Origin: UBA7672 sp031419455
GTDB lineage: Bacteria; Pseudomonadota; Alphaproteobacteria; Caulobacterales; Hyphomonadaceae
Length of the DNA stretch: 50,609 nt
NCBI GenBank assembly: GCA_031419455.1
Contig: JANOKS010000070.1
Span: 1 to 50,609 of the forward strand
Direction: 5' to 3'
Part shown: piece by piece, positions 40,427 to 47,917 of the stretch
How the letters are laid out: every line of letters begins with the position of its first letter
How positions within the stretch are numbered: the stretch's first letter is position 1
Notes under the pieces: model-generated
Told to the model about the DNA's origin: nothing
The model's database searches: none
What the model saw: the letters and a program-made list of their open reading frames with translations, nothing else
Made by a program: the position numbers and the translations under genes

Positions 40427-40644
40427 GCGGCGACGACGCCTTCGTGCTCCACCAAGTCCGCTGCGTAGGCCATCGCGGCGAGAATGTCCGCTTGGGTAAG
40501 GAATGGATAGCCTGCCAGCAGCTCTGTTACCGTAGCGCCGGAACCCAGATGGCCGAGAAGAATGTGCACGGGCACGCGCGTTCCGGCGATGCACGCCTTG
40601 CCTCCCATGATGTCGGGATCAATCGATATGCGTGGGTGTACCAT
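40423..40644 (-). CDS. DUF433 antitoxin
   Basis: 73 aa: MVHPRISIDPDIMGGKACIA then GTRVPVHILLGHLGSGATVTELLAGYPFLTQADILAAMAYAADL. This is the compact DUF433 helix-turn-helix-like domain, complete from the PxI...GGKPCIAGTRV motif to the DI.AAL.YA motif. AGGAAGG lies 5 nt before the ATG. The stop overlaps the toxin start by 4 nt, and the antitoxin-first order is typical. It probably binds its own promoter and neutralises the toxin. Confidence 0.9.
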   Translation of the reverse strand: MVHPRISIDPDIMGGKACIAGTRVPVHILLGHLGSGATVTELLAGYPFLTQADILAAMAYAADLVEHEGVVAA

Positions 40645-40842
40645 GGCACCTTCCTTACCACGGTTGCGTCGCCGGAAAAAGCTAACCGTCCCAGCCGTCC
40701 TCTGAGAAAGCGAGCTCTTCGCCCAGCCCCGCGCCGCTTTGTCCGCTGGCATTTTCCCCCATTTCCTGTATGCACCCCCCCAGACACGGCCCTTCCCTTC
40801 GGGCGTTACCCGCCCCCGGCCCACGACACGAAAACCAGTTAC

Positions 40843-43194
40843 ATGCCCTTCCCGACCGTCCATCCCGCGCTCGACCGCGCCCTTGCCGCGCGTGGCTATG
40901 ACCAACCGACCTCCGTCCAGCTCGCCGTGGTCGAGGCTGACCAGGACCCTGACCGTCCCAACGCCGACCTGTTGGTCTCGGCCCAGACCGGCTCGGGCAA
41001 GACCGTGGCGTTCGGCCTCGCGCTCGCCTCCACCCTGCTGGGCGAGGCCGAGCGTTTCGACCACGTCAACCGCCCCCGCGCCCTGATCATTGCCCCCACG
41101 CGCGAACTCGCGATGCAGATCAGCCGCGAGTTCGAGTGGCTCTACGCCGACACCGGCGCCCGCATCGTCGTCGCCGTCGGCGGCATGAGCGTGCGCGCCG
41201 AACAGCAATTGCTGTCGCGCGGCGCCCACATCGTCATCGGCACGCCGGGCCGCCTCTGCGACCACCTCACCAAGGGCTATCTCGATCTCTCCGCTCTGCA
41301 GGTCGCCGTCCTCGACGAAGCTGACGAGATGCTCGACCTCGGCTTCCGTGAGGAGCTCGAAACGCTGCTTGATGCGACGCCCGCCGACACCCGCCGCACG
41401 CTGCTGTTCTCGGCCACCATCGCGCGCGGCATCGCCATGCTGGCGAAGAACTACCAGCGCGACGCCATCCGCATCGACACCACAAGCGCCACCGAACCCC
41501 ACGGCGACATTGACTACCGCGCGATGCGCGTCTCCCCCGGCGACACCGAGCGCGCCGTCGTCAACGTGCTGCGCTATTTTGAAGCCGGCCGCGCCCTCGT
41601 CTTCTGCGCCACCCGCGAAGCAGTGCGCCACCTGCACGCCGCCCTGCGCGAGCGCGGCTTCCACGCTGTCGGCCTCTCAGGCGAGATGGGCCAGCGCGAA
41701 CGCAACGATGCGCTGCAGGCCCTGCGCGATGGCCACGCCAAGGTCTGCGTCGCCACCGACGTCGCCGCCCGGGGCCTCGACCTGCCGGATCTTGGCCTCG
41801 TCATCCATGCCGACCTGCCGACCAACAAGGCGACGCTGCTCCACCGTTCCGGCCGCACAGGCCGCGCCGGCAAGAAGGGCGTCTCCATCCTTCTGGTAAC
41901 GCATACCAAGCGCCGCCGCACCGAACAGGTGCTCGCCTCCGCCAACATCGAAGCGACCTGGAGCGGACCGCCCACAGCGAAGGAAATCCGCGAGCAGGAC
42001 CGCCAGCGGCTTCTCGCGCACCCCTCGCTCAGCGCGACTATCACCGAGGAAGACCAGTCCGTCGCGAAACAGCTGGCTGAGACCATCCCCGCCGAACAGC
42101 TCGCCGCCGCCCTGATCGGCCTGCTGCGCAACGAACTGCCCGAGCCCGAAGACGTGTCCGACGATGGCCGCATGCGCAACGCCCAAACCTTTGAACGCCA
42201 GTCCGGTCCCCGAGACTTTTCAGAGCGCCCTGCTCCGCGCGGACGCAGCGAACGCGGCTTTGCCGCCTCCGAGAGCGATGGCGTCTGGTTCCGCCTCAAT
42301 GTCGGCCGCCAGCGCAATGCCGATCCCAAATGGATCCTGCCGCTGATCTGCCGCGTCGGCCACATCACCAAGGCCGAGATCGGCCCGATCCGCATCTTCG
42401 GTGACGAGACCAAGTTCGAAATCGTCGGCCACGCCGCCGAAGCGTTCGCCATCGCCGTGCGCGACACGCAGGACGACAAGATCCAGATCGAGCCCACGAC
42501 CACCCCCGGCCCCAGCGACAGCATCCATCCCGCACGTTCGCGCCGCGAAGACGGCGTCCGCGCCGACCGTGCGCCACGTGAGACTCGCGATTTCGGTGAT
42601 CGCCCCCCGCGTCCCAAGCGCGAGTATGGCGACCGGCCACCCCGCGAACCGCGAACCGAGGAACGTCCGCCGCGCGAAGACTTCAAGCGCTCCGGCCGCG
42701 ATGAAGCCCGCGCCGCCCGCCACCAGCAGCGCGACAACGAGCGCGCCAAGCTCGCCGCTGACCCTGTCTATTCATCGCTGAAATCGGACGCGCCGCTCCA
42801 GGACAAGGGCGCTCCGCCCCCGCTGCATTCCAGCGGCCTCAACCGCAAGGAACGCCGCGACGCCGCCCGCGCCGAAGGCAAGATCGCACCGATCCTTCCC
42901 GACAGCGCGCCGCCCAAACGCAAATGGACGCCGGACGCCGAAACGCCAATCGCACGCCCGGCCAAGCCGCATGCTGACACGCGCCTCGCCGAGCGCCGCA
43001 GCCGCGACAGCGACCGCCCTGAAGGCTTCAAGCCGCGCGGCCCAAAAGGCCCCGCTGGCAAATCCTTCAAGCCACGCGGCGACAAGCCGTTCGCCAAATC
43101 CTTCGGCGGCGACAAACCATTCGCGCGCCCAGGCAAGCCCGGCGGCAAACCCTTCCGCGGCAAACCGGCCGGAAAGCGGGACTCTCGCGGCTAG
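40843..43194 (+). CDS. DEAD-box RNA helicase with DbpA RNA-binding domain
   Basis: 783 aa from the ATG at 40843; the frame extends upstream to 40444 only as an antisense shadow of the TA pair. Helicase core: Walker A AQTGSGKT, PTRELA, VLDEADEMLDLGF, LFSATIARG, TDVAARGLDLPDLG and HRSGRTGRAG. Residues about 500-570 hold a DbpA-type RNA-binding domain (VWFRLNVGRQRNADPKWILPLICRVGHITKAEIGPIRIFGDETKFEIVG). A long basic low-complexity tail follows, rich in RPPRE, RERR and repeated GDKPF/GGKPF units. DbpA-type domains bind 23S rRNA hairpin 92 in E. coli. A role in ribosome assembly is likely. Confidence 0.94.
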   Translation: MPFPTVHPALDRALAARGYDQPTSVQLAVVEADQDPDRPNADLLVSAQTGSGKTVAFGLALASTLLGEAERFDHVNRPRALIIAPTRELAMQISREFEWLYADTGARIVVAVGGMSVRAEQQLLSRGAHIVIGTPGRLCDHLTKGYLDLSALQVAVLDEADEMLDLGFREELETLLDATPADTRRTLLFSATIARGIAMLAKNYQRDAIRIDTTSATEPHGDIDYRAMRVSPGDTERAVVNVLRYFEAGRALVFCATREAVRHLHAALRERGFHAVGLSGEMGQRERNDALQALRDGHAKVCVATDVAARGLDLPDLGLVIHADLPTNKATLLHRSGRTGRAGKKGVSILLVTHTKRRRTEQVLASANIEATWSGPPTAKEIREQDRQRLLAHPSLSATITEEDQSVAKQLAETIPAEQLAAALIGLLRNELPEPEDVSDDGRMRNAQTFERQSGPRDFSERPAPRGRSERGFAASESDGVWFRLNVGRQRNADPKWILPLICRVGHITKAEIGPIRIFGDETKFEIVGHAAEAFAIAVRDTQDDKIQIEPTTTPGPSDSIHPARSRREDGVRADRAPRETRDFGDRPPRPKREYGDRPPREPRTEERPPREDFKRSGRDEARAARHQQRDNERAKLAADPVYSSLKSDAPLQDKGAPPPLHSSGLNRKERRDAARAEGKIAPILPDSAPPKRKWTPDAETPIARPAKPHADTRLAERRSRDSDRPEGFKPRGPKGPAGKSFKPRGDKPFAKSFGGDKPFARPGKPGGKPFRGKPAGKRDSRG

Positions 43195-43202
43195 GTTTGG
43201 AA

Positions 43203-43331
43203 GCCCGCGCTCGTGCTTCGACGGACGCCGCTTCGCGCCTGCTCAGCATGAGCGCTACGAGGGTGCATTCGCCGAAGCGCTCATCCTGAGCAGCGATCAA
43301 AGGGAGCGTCCGTCGAAGGACCAGCGCGGGC
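43203..43331. repeat. Nested inverted repeats, family C copy 2
   Basis: The outer 26-nt arms 43203-43228 (gcccgcgctcg...) and 43306-43331 match with two mismatches. Inside, gctcagcatgagcgct pairs with agcgctcatcctgagc with one mismatch. It shares the cttcgacg/cgtcgaag and ctcaggatgag cores with the element at 31966-32115. It separates two convergent genes and may terminate both. Confidence 0.8.
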
Positions 43332-43339
43332 TCACCGCT

Positions 43340-44323
43340 TTACCCGATCGCCGCCGCCGCAATCTCGAACGACCGCAACCGCTTGGCGTGATCCCACACC
43401 GAGCCCGTCACCATCAGCTCGTCCGCACCCGTGCGCTCCACGAACGACGCGATCCCACGCTTCACCGTGTCAGGCCCGCCCACCACAGAGCATGACAGGG
43501 CCTGCAGGATGCCATGCTCCACCATCGGGTCGAGCTGCAGGTCCGCCTTCGGCGGCGGCATCTTGCTCGGCCTGCCCATGCGCAGGTTCGCGAACGCCTG
43601 CTGGATCGACGTGAAGAGAAGCTTCGCCTCTTCATCCGTCTCCGCAGCGATGACATTGAGACCGAGCATCACATAGGGCGCCTGCAACCGCGGCGACGGC
43701 TTGAAGCTCTCGCGATAGATCTGGATCGCATCCATCATGTCGCCCGGCGCGAAGTGCGAGGCGAACGCGTAAGGCAGACCAAGATGCGCCGCGAGCTGCG
43801 CGCCGAACAGCGACGAGCCAAGGATCCACATCTCGACATCCGCGCCAGACCCCGGCACGGCCTGGATCGTCTGCCCCGGCACGGGCGGCTCGAACCAGCC
43901 CATCAGCTCGACCACGTCCTGCGGAAACGTATCCGCTCCGCCCATGTAGCGGCGCAGCGCGCGCATAGTCGCCTGGTCCGTCCCCGGCGCGCGGCCCAGT
44001 CCGAGATCGATCCGCCCGGGGTGCAGTTCCGCCAGCGTGCCGAACGCCTCGGCCACCATCAGCGGCGCATGGTTCGGCAGCATGATCCCGCCCGCCCCCA
44101 CGCGTATTGTCGATGTGCCCCCCGCCACATGCGCGATCACCACCGCCGTGGCGGCGCTGGCGATGCCGGGCATGTTATGGTGTTCGGCCAGCCAGAAGCG
44201 ATGATAGCCCAGCTTCTCCGCATGCCGGGCCAAGTCGAGGCTGTTGTTCAGCGCCTCCCGCGTGGTCGAACCTTCCACAACGGGCGCCAGATCGAGAACG
44301 GAGAGCTTTGCCATGGCCGACAT
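43340..44323 (-). CDS. Luciferase-like monooxygenase (LLM class flavin-dependent oxidoreductase)
   Basis: 327 aa TIM barrel of the bacterial luciferase superfamily. It contains LSVLDLAPVVEG, HRFWLAEHHNMPGIASAATAVVIAHVAGGTSTIRVGAGGIMLPNHAPLMVAEAFGTLAELHPGRIDLGLGRAPGTDQ, and SSLFGAQLAAHLGLPYAFASHF. It binds FMN and oxidises an unknown substrate. The start is either the ATG at 44323 or the one at 44314 (MAKLSVLDL), with no SD for either. It is divergent from the next gene with about 43 nt between. Confidence 0.93.
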   Translation of the reverse strand: MSAMAKLSVLDLAPVVEGSTTREALNNSLDLARHAEKLGYHRFWLAEHHNMPGIASAATAVVIAHVAGGTSTIRVGAGGIMLPNHAPLMVAEAFGTLAELHPGRIDLGLGRAPGTDQATMRALRRYMGGADTFPQDVVELMGWFEPPVPGQTIQAVPGSGADVEMWILGSSLFGAQLAAHLGLPYAFASHFAPGDMMDAIQIYRESFKPSPRLQAPYVMLGLNVIAAETDEEAKLLFTSIQQAFANLRMGRPSKMPPPKADLQLDPMVEHGILQALSCSVVGGPDTVKRGIASFVERTGADELMVTGSVWDHAKRLRSFEIAAAAIG

Positions 44324-44366
44324 ATAGGCGTTGTCGCGCGAGTCGCTAGGATGGCGGGGTTCAAGC

Positions 44367-45161
44367 GTGGGTGCAGAATCGGTGACAGAAGCAAACGGCG
44401 TCGCAGCAGCGGAGATCGCACGCGGCTTCTTCGGCGTGCAGCTGCGCTATGCCGACGTGTTATCCGCAAGAGCCGGCATGCCGCTGGCCGAAGCCATAAC
44501 CTTCAACACCAACGTCCACCGGCTGTTCGCTTACGGCAATCTCGCCAAACAGCCGCCCGACCCCGATTTCCTCGCGCTGATCGACACAGCCCTCGCCGAC
44601 CCTGCCACGCGTCTCGACACGATCATCGCCGCCTACGCCCGCCGCCCGCCCGACCCATGGCCAGCAGACCGCTTCCCGTTCGGCCGCCACTTCGCCTGCG
44701 AAGCGCCAAACGCTGACGGCGCCGTGCGCATCCACTTCCGCAACCGCTTCAACCGCGATGACGTGGGCCCACTGCATGCCTCCAACCTCCCGCAACGCCG
44801 CGCCGAGATGACGGAGATGTTTGGGTTCGTCGCCCATCGCTGGCCCGAGACGAAAGCCGTCATCGGCGGCTCATGGCTCTACAACACGCAGGCCTACTGC
44901 CGCCTCTTTCCCGCAGCCTACGCCGCCTCGCGCACCCCGCTCCTCGGCCCGCGCCCGATCCATGGCCTCTCCACCTGGGGCCAGTTCCTCGACTTCCGCG
45001 GCGCGCTGAAGCCAGACGTGGCCGAAGCGTTCTTCAAGAACCTCGATACGCTGGACGTCAGTCAGCCCTGGCTGAGCTTTCCGTATGCGGTGCTCTCAAC
45101 GACGGCGCCGTTTGGTGCATTCGGGGACGAGTATCTGACTTCGAGGAAGTCAGGCATCTAG
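44367..45161 (+). CDS. Hypothetical protein, 264 aa
   Basis: The GTG at 44367 is preceded by a GGGG stretch; a GTG at 44382 and a TTG at 44331 are alternatives. It is soluble, with GC-rich codons. Notable stretches are GFFGVQLRYADVLSARAGMPLAEAITFNTNVHRLFAYGN, PFGRHFACEAPNADGAVRIHFRNRF, and AVIGGSWLYNTQAYCRLFPAAYAASRTPLLGPRPIHGLSTWGQFLDFRG. I do not recognise a family. It is a single gene between the LLM gene and a convergent low-GC membrane gene. Confidence 0.75.
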   Translation: MGAESVTEANGVAAAEIARGFFGVQLRYADVLSARAGMPLAEAITFNTNVHRLFAYGNLAKQPPDPDFLALIDTALADPATRLDTIIAAYARRPPDPWPADRFPFGRHFACEAPNADGAVRIHFRNRFNRDDVGPLHASNLPQRRAEMTEMFGFVAHRWPETKAVIGGSWLYNTQAYCRLFPAAYAASRTPLLGPRPIHGLSTWGQFLDFRGALKPDVAEAFFKNLDTLDVSQPWLSFPYAVLSTTAPFGAFGDEYLTSRKSGI

Positions 45162-45164
45162 CTC

Positions 45165-45683
45165 CTAGAGGATCGCCAGAACTGTCCAAGTCGAAGCGCC
45201 AACTACGATGCCTGTCGGCACACAATAGGCCGACCACGTTATTTTACGCCCTCGACGACCATTTTGTTTGTCGTTCTCGTTTGAATGCATATCGAGAAAG
45301 TATGCGAGTTCCGATTCGATCTGCGCGATCCGCTTTCTGCTTTGGTGATCCTTAAGTATGGCGCTGCCTTCAAAATGAATCGCGTTGAGCTTTTCGCCCG
45401 TAGAAGCGACTGCAGCCAGTATGGTCCCAACTACAAAGGGGACCATCGCTAAGCCGGCGCTGAATGACAGGTCTGGGAGACACTCCGCGACACCGAATCC
45501 GATTGCTGCAAATGATGCTGCAGCTAGTGCGGCGGTTGTTGCCAAGAGTGATGAGGACTTTGCGTCTAAACTCTCCGCGGCCCGCCACGTGGATTCTACC
45601 ATGTGACGGGCTTCTGATAACATTACCCCCCTTATCGCGTCGTCGTGTATGAGGTAGTCATCTTTCTTGAAAACGTTTGCCAT
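45165..45683 (-). CDS. Low-GC membrane protein, possibly PycTM/SLATT-like
   Basis: 172 aa. An N-terminal helix leads to RAAESLDAKSSSLLATTAALAAASFAAIGF, then a second hydrophobic segment (LAMVPFVVGTILAAVA), a charged helix (HQSRKRIAQIESELAYFLDMHSNENDKQNGRRGRK) and a last membrane helix (VPTGIVVGASTWTVLAIL). The D-x-K-x-x-x-L start of the first TM helix resembles membrane effectors of the PycTM/SLATT kind. No cyclase partner is adjacent. GC content is visibly below the neighbours. A second possible start, ATG at 45623, has AAGGGGGG close by. Confidence 0.6.
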   Translation of the reverse strand: MANVFKKDDYLIHDDAIRGVMLSEARHMVESTWRAAESLDAKSSSLLATTAALAAASFAAIGFGVAECLPDLSFSAGLAMVPFVVGTILAAVASTGEKLNAIHFEGSAILKDHQSRKRIAQIESELAYFLDMHSNENDKQNGRRGRKITWSAYCVPTGIVVGASTWTVLAIL

Positions 45684-45691
45684 GGATTGGG

Positions 45692-45838
45692 ATGATGCCC
45701 CCGGAAGAAGAAGATAGAAAGAAGATCAATCGCGAACGCGAACACGCGGAGCGGTTGGAGAAGCAAGATCGTGACCGGCGGCGCGAAGAGGAAGAGAGAA
45801 GGCGACGCGAAGAAGAAGAGCGAAATCGTCGACGTTAG
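45692..45838 (+). CDS. Possible 48-aa all-charged peptide
   Basis: MMPPEEEDRKKINREREHAE is followed by an Arg/Glu-only tail ending NRRR, with almost no hydrophobic residue. It starts 8 bp from the divergent membrane gene start and has a GGATTGGG upstream. It could be a disordered or coiled RNA-binding peptide, or simply a purine-rich non-coding tract. Confidence is low. Confidence 0.3.
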   Translation: MMPPEEEDRKKINREREHAERLEKQDRDRRREEEERRRREEEERNRRR

Positions 45839-45884
45839 ACAAGGGCAAACAAACGCGCTGTCGCTTGTTGGGGGCCAGACGCAT

Positions 45885-46409
45885 TCAGCCCATCCGCTTG
45901 AGTCCCCGCGCATACCGCTTCCAGTTCTCCGCATAATGATGCGCCGAGCCGGTGATCATCTGCACCTGCTGCTCGCTCAGCTCACGCACCACCTTGCCCG
46001 GCGCGCCCATCACCATCGATCCATCCGGGATCACCTTGCCCTCGGTGATCAGCGAGTTCGCGCCGATCAGGCAGTTCTTCCCGATCTTCGCGCCGTTGAG
46101 GATGATCGAGCCAATTCCGATCAGCGTGTTCTCGCCGATCGTGCAGCCATGCAGCATCACCATGTGGCCTATTGTGCAATCGCGACCGATCTCCAGCGGC
46201 TGGCCGACATCCGTGTGCAGCACCGACCCGTCCTGCACGTTGGAATTCTCGCCGATCGTGATCGGATCATTGTCCCCGCGCAGCGTCGCGCCGAACCACA
46301 CGCTCGCGCCCTTCTTCAGGACCACATTGCCGAGGACCACGGCATTATCCGCCACCCAGCTGTCGGCGTCGCACTGCGGCTTTACCCCATCAAGTTCGTA
46401 GATCGCCAT
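45885..46409 (-). CDS. Gamma-carbonic-anhydrase-family protein
   Basis: 174 aa from the ATG at 46409, with AGGAGA upstream; the frame extends to 46502 without coding character. A left-handed beta-helix runs from residue 20 to 145 (VVLGNVVLKKGASVWFGATLRGDNDPITIG, NVQDGSVLHTDVGQPLEIGRDCTIGHMVMLHGC). The three zinc/iron histidines are His65, His82 and His87. A C-terminal helix follows (QMITGSAHHYAENWKRYARGL). The family hydrates CO2 or has related roles (YrdA/PaaY-like). Activity of individual members varies. Confidence 0.92.
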   Translation of the reverse strand: MAIYELDGVKPQCDADSWVADNAVVLGNVVLKKGASVWFGATLRGDNDPITIGENSNVQDGSVLHTDVGQPLEIGRDCTIGHMVMLHGCTIGENTLIGIGSIILNGAKIGKNCLIGANSLITEGKVIPDGSMVMGAPGKVVRELSEQQVQMITGSAHHYAENWKRYARGLKRMG

Positions 46410-46861
46410 CTGGTTGGTGTCTCCTGTTGGCTCTCGCGCTTGGCATTCCGTTGTGACGCCAGCGACTCGAAACCCGGCGCCGGTGTCATCTTCCTGCAAC
46501 AAACATTGGCAGAAGCAGCGAGCAAGATACTCTGCCGGGAACTGCCCCTTTATGCTTCCGTTAAGCTCGAACTAGTCTACTCCATGAGAAGCTGATTCGG
46601 AGTGGCGCGCTTCTTGCGACGCGCATTCCGAAAAACGGGGAACTGGATTGAGTCGACCGCGCACGGTTGCACCATCCGCCTTTGATGCAGCAGGCCGCCC
46701 TTCGCGGCCGCCGCCGCCTCCAGCAGTTTCACCCCCACCAATTCCAGTTGAATTCGGTTCGTTCAAACGCCGCGGCGCCCCAAAGGCTCGCGGCGTTTTT
46801 GCTTTTCTGCCCGCGCCGCCAAACCCGGCCCGGGTTCTTTCGCCGCCAGAGGAGTACCAGC
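46410..46861 (+). other. 450-nt region before phoH with hairpin structures
   Basis: No credible gene. A hairpin near 46595-46627 pairs cggagtggcgcg with cgcgcattccg. The remainder up to 46760 is GC-rich with a pyrimidine-rich stretch and a Pro-rich open frame that lacks an SD. It ends in the terminator at 46766-46800. It could encode a small RNA or a long phoH leader. Confidence 0.35.
46766..46800 (+). terminator. Intrinsic terminator 62 nt upstream of phoH
   Basis: Stem aacgccgcg (46766-46774) with cgcggcgtt (46789-46797), then TTT, G, C, TTTT. The hairpin and T-rich tail are of good quality. It lies before phoH in the same direction, so it ends an upstream short transcript or attenuates phoH. 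Confidence 0.65.
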
Positions 46862-47692
46862 ATGGGTAAACGTTCTGCTGTCCGCCGCGTCCGCGCCGAA
46901 TTCCAGGGCCGCCGCGACCGTGACGCTGGCGGCGTTCAGCTCAGCGTGATCGAAGGCGGCTGGGACCCGTTGGCGGACGACGATCGTCACCCGCGAAAAC
47001 GCAAGCGGACGCAGCAGGTCGCCAACGATCAGCCCTACCTGCAGCGCGAACCCCAGCGCGACCAGGCCTATGTCAAGAACGTCGCCCCGAAGACCGAAGG
47101 CCAGGCGCGCCTGATGGAAGCCATCGACCGCGCCAACCTTGTGCTCGCGCTCGGCCCCGCCGGCACGGGCAAGACCTATCTCGCCATCGCCAAGGCCGTC
47201 GAAGCCCTGCGCGCCGGCAAGGTGGGCCGCATCGTGCTCTGCCGCCCCGCCGTCGACGCCGGCGAGAACATCGGCTTCCTCCCCGGCGACATGGAAGAAA
47301 AACTCGCGCCTTATCTCCGGCCTCTTTACGACGCCCTCCAGGATCGCATGTCGGCCAAGCAGGTGAAGTCGATGATCGCCGAAGGCCAGATCGAGATCGC
47401 CTCGGTCGGCTTCATGCGCGGCCGCACGCTCAACAACGCTTTCGTCGTCATCGACGAAGCGCAGAACTGCACCTATGTGCAGCTCAAGATGCTGCTGACC
47501 CGCCTCGGCTGGAACTCCAAGATGGTTGTCACCGGCGACCCGGCCCAGTCCGACCTGCTGCCCGAACTCTCCGGCCTCACGACCGTGGCCGACCGCATCG
47601 AAAGCATGAGCGGCGACATCGGCGTCATCCGCCTGGCGCAAGCCGACGTCGTCCGCCACCCCCTCGTGGCGAAGATGCTGGACGTGCTGTAG
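46862..47692 (+). CDS. phoH: PhoH-family P-loop protein
   Basis: 276 aa from the ATG at 46862 (MGKRSAVRRVRAEFQGRRDR) after GAGGAG; the frame extends upstream to 46667 without support. The P-loop is LGPAGTGKTYLAIA, and the Walker B region is FVVIDEAQNCTYVQLKMLLTRLGWNSKMVVTGDPAQSDL. DAGENIGFLPGDMEEKLAPYLRPLYDAL is also highly typical of PhoH. It is an ATP-binding protein with probable RNA helicase or RNase-associated role. The usual ybeY neighbour is absent. The N-terminus is basic and about 80 aa long before the core. Confidence 0.94.
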   Translation: MGKRSAVRRVRAEFQGRRDRDAGGVQLSVIEGGWDPLADDDRHPRKRKRTQQVANDQPYLQREPQRDQAYVKNVAPKTEGQARLMEAIDRANLVLALGPAGTGKTYLAIAKAVEALRAGKVGRIVLCRPAVDAGENIGFLPGDMEEKLAPYLRPLYDALQDRMSAKQVKSMIAEGQIEIASVGFMRGRTLNNAFVVIDEAQNCTYVQLKMLLTRLGWNSKMVVTGDPAQSDLLPELSGLTTVADRIESMSGDIGVIRLAQADVVRHPLVAKMLDVL

Positions 47693-47709
47693 GCGGCAGC
47701 CAAACTGCG

Positions 47710-47828
47710 GAGTCATTCTCGGGCTTGACGCGAGAATCTCGGTTCGTGCATCGTCGGAACTTGCGGCGTTCCCACTGCGCCAACAACCGAGATTCTCGGC
47801 ACGCGCTTCGCTTGGCCGAGAATGACTC
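47710..47828. repeat. Nested perfect inverted repeats between phoH and P450
   Basis: Outer 13-nt arms gagtcattctcgg (47710-47722) and ccgagaatgactc (47816-47828) and inner 14-nt arms cgagaatctcggtt (47731-47744) and aaccgagattctcg (47785-47798) are all exact. It starts 18 nt after the phoH stop. The sequence is unrelated to the other repeat families here. Confidence 0.85.
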
Positions 47829-47917
47829 CCATGGACGCTCCTAGCCTCTGCTTGACGGCCCAACACTACAACCTTAGGTAGCTACTACCTTGGGTTGCGA
47901 AATGGCGGGAGCGTGCG

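Noticed and set aside
40444..40842. N-terminal extension of the DbpA-domain helicase
   Set aside because: It lies antisense over the DUF433 gene and lacks any conserved helicase sequence.
46648..46869. Pro-rich 73-codon open frame upstream of phoH
   Set aside because: TTG start without SD, low complexity, crosses the terminator at 46766-46800 and overlaps the phoH start out of frame; more likely non-coding.
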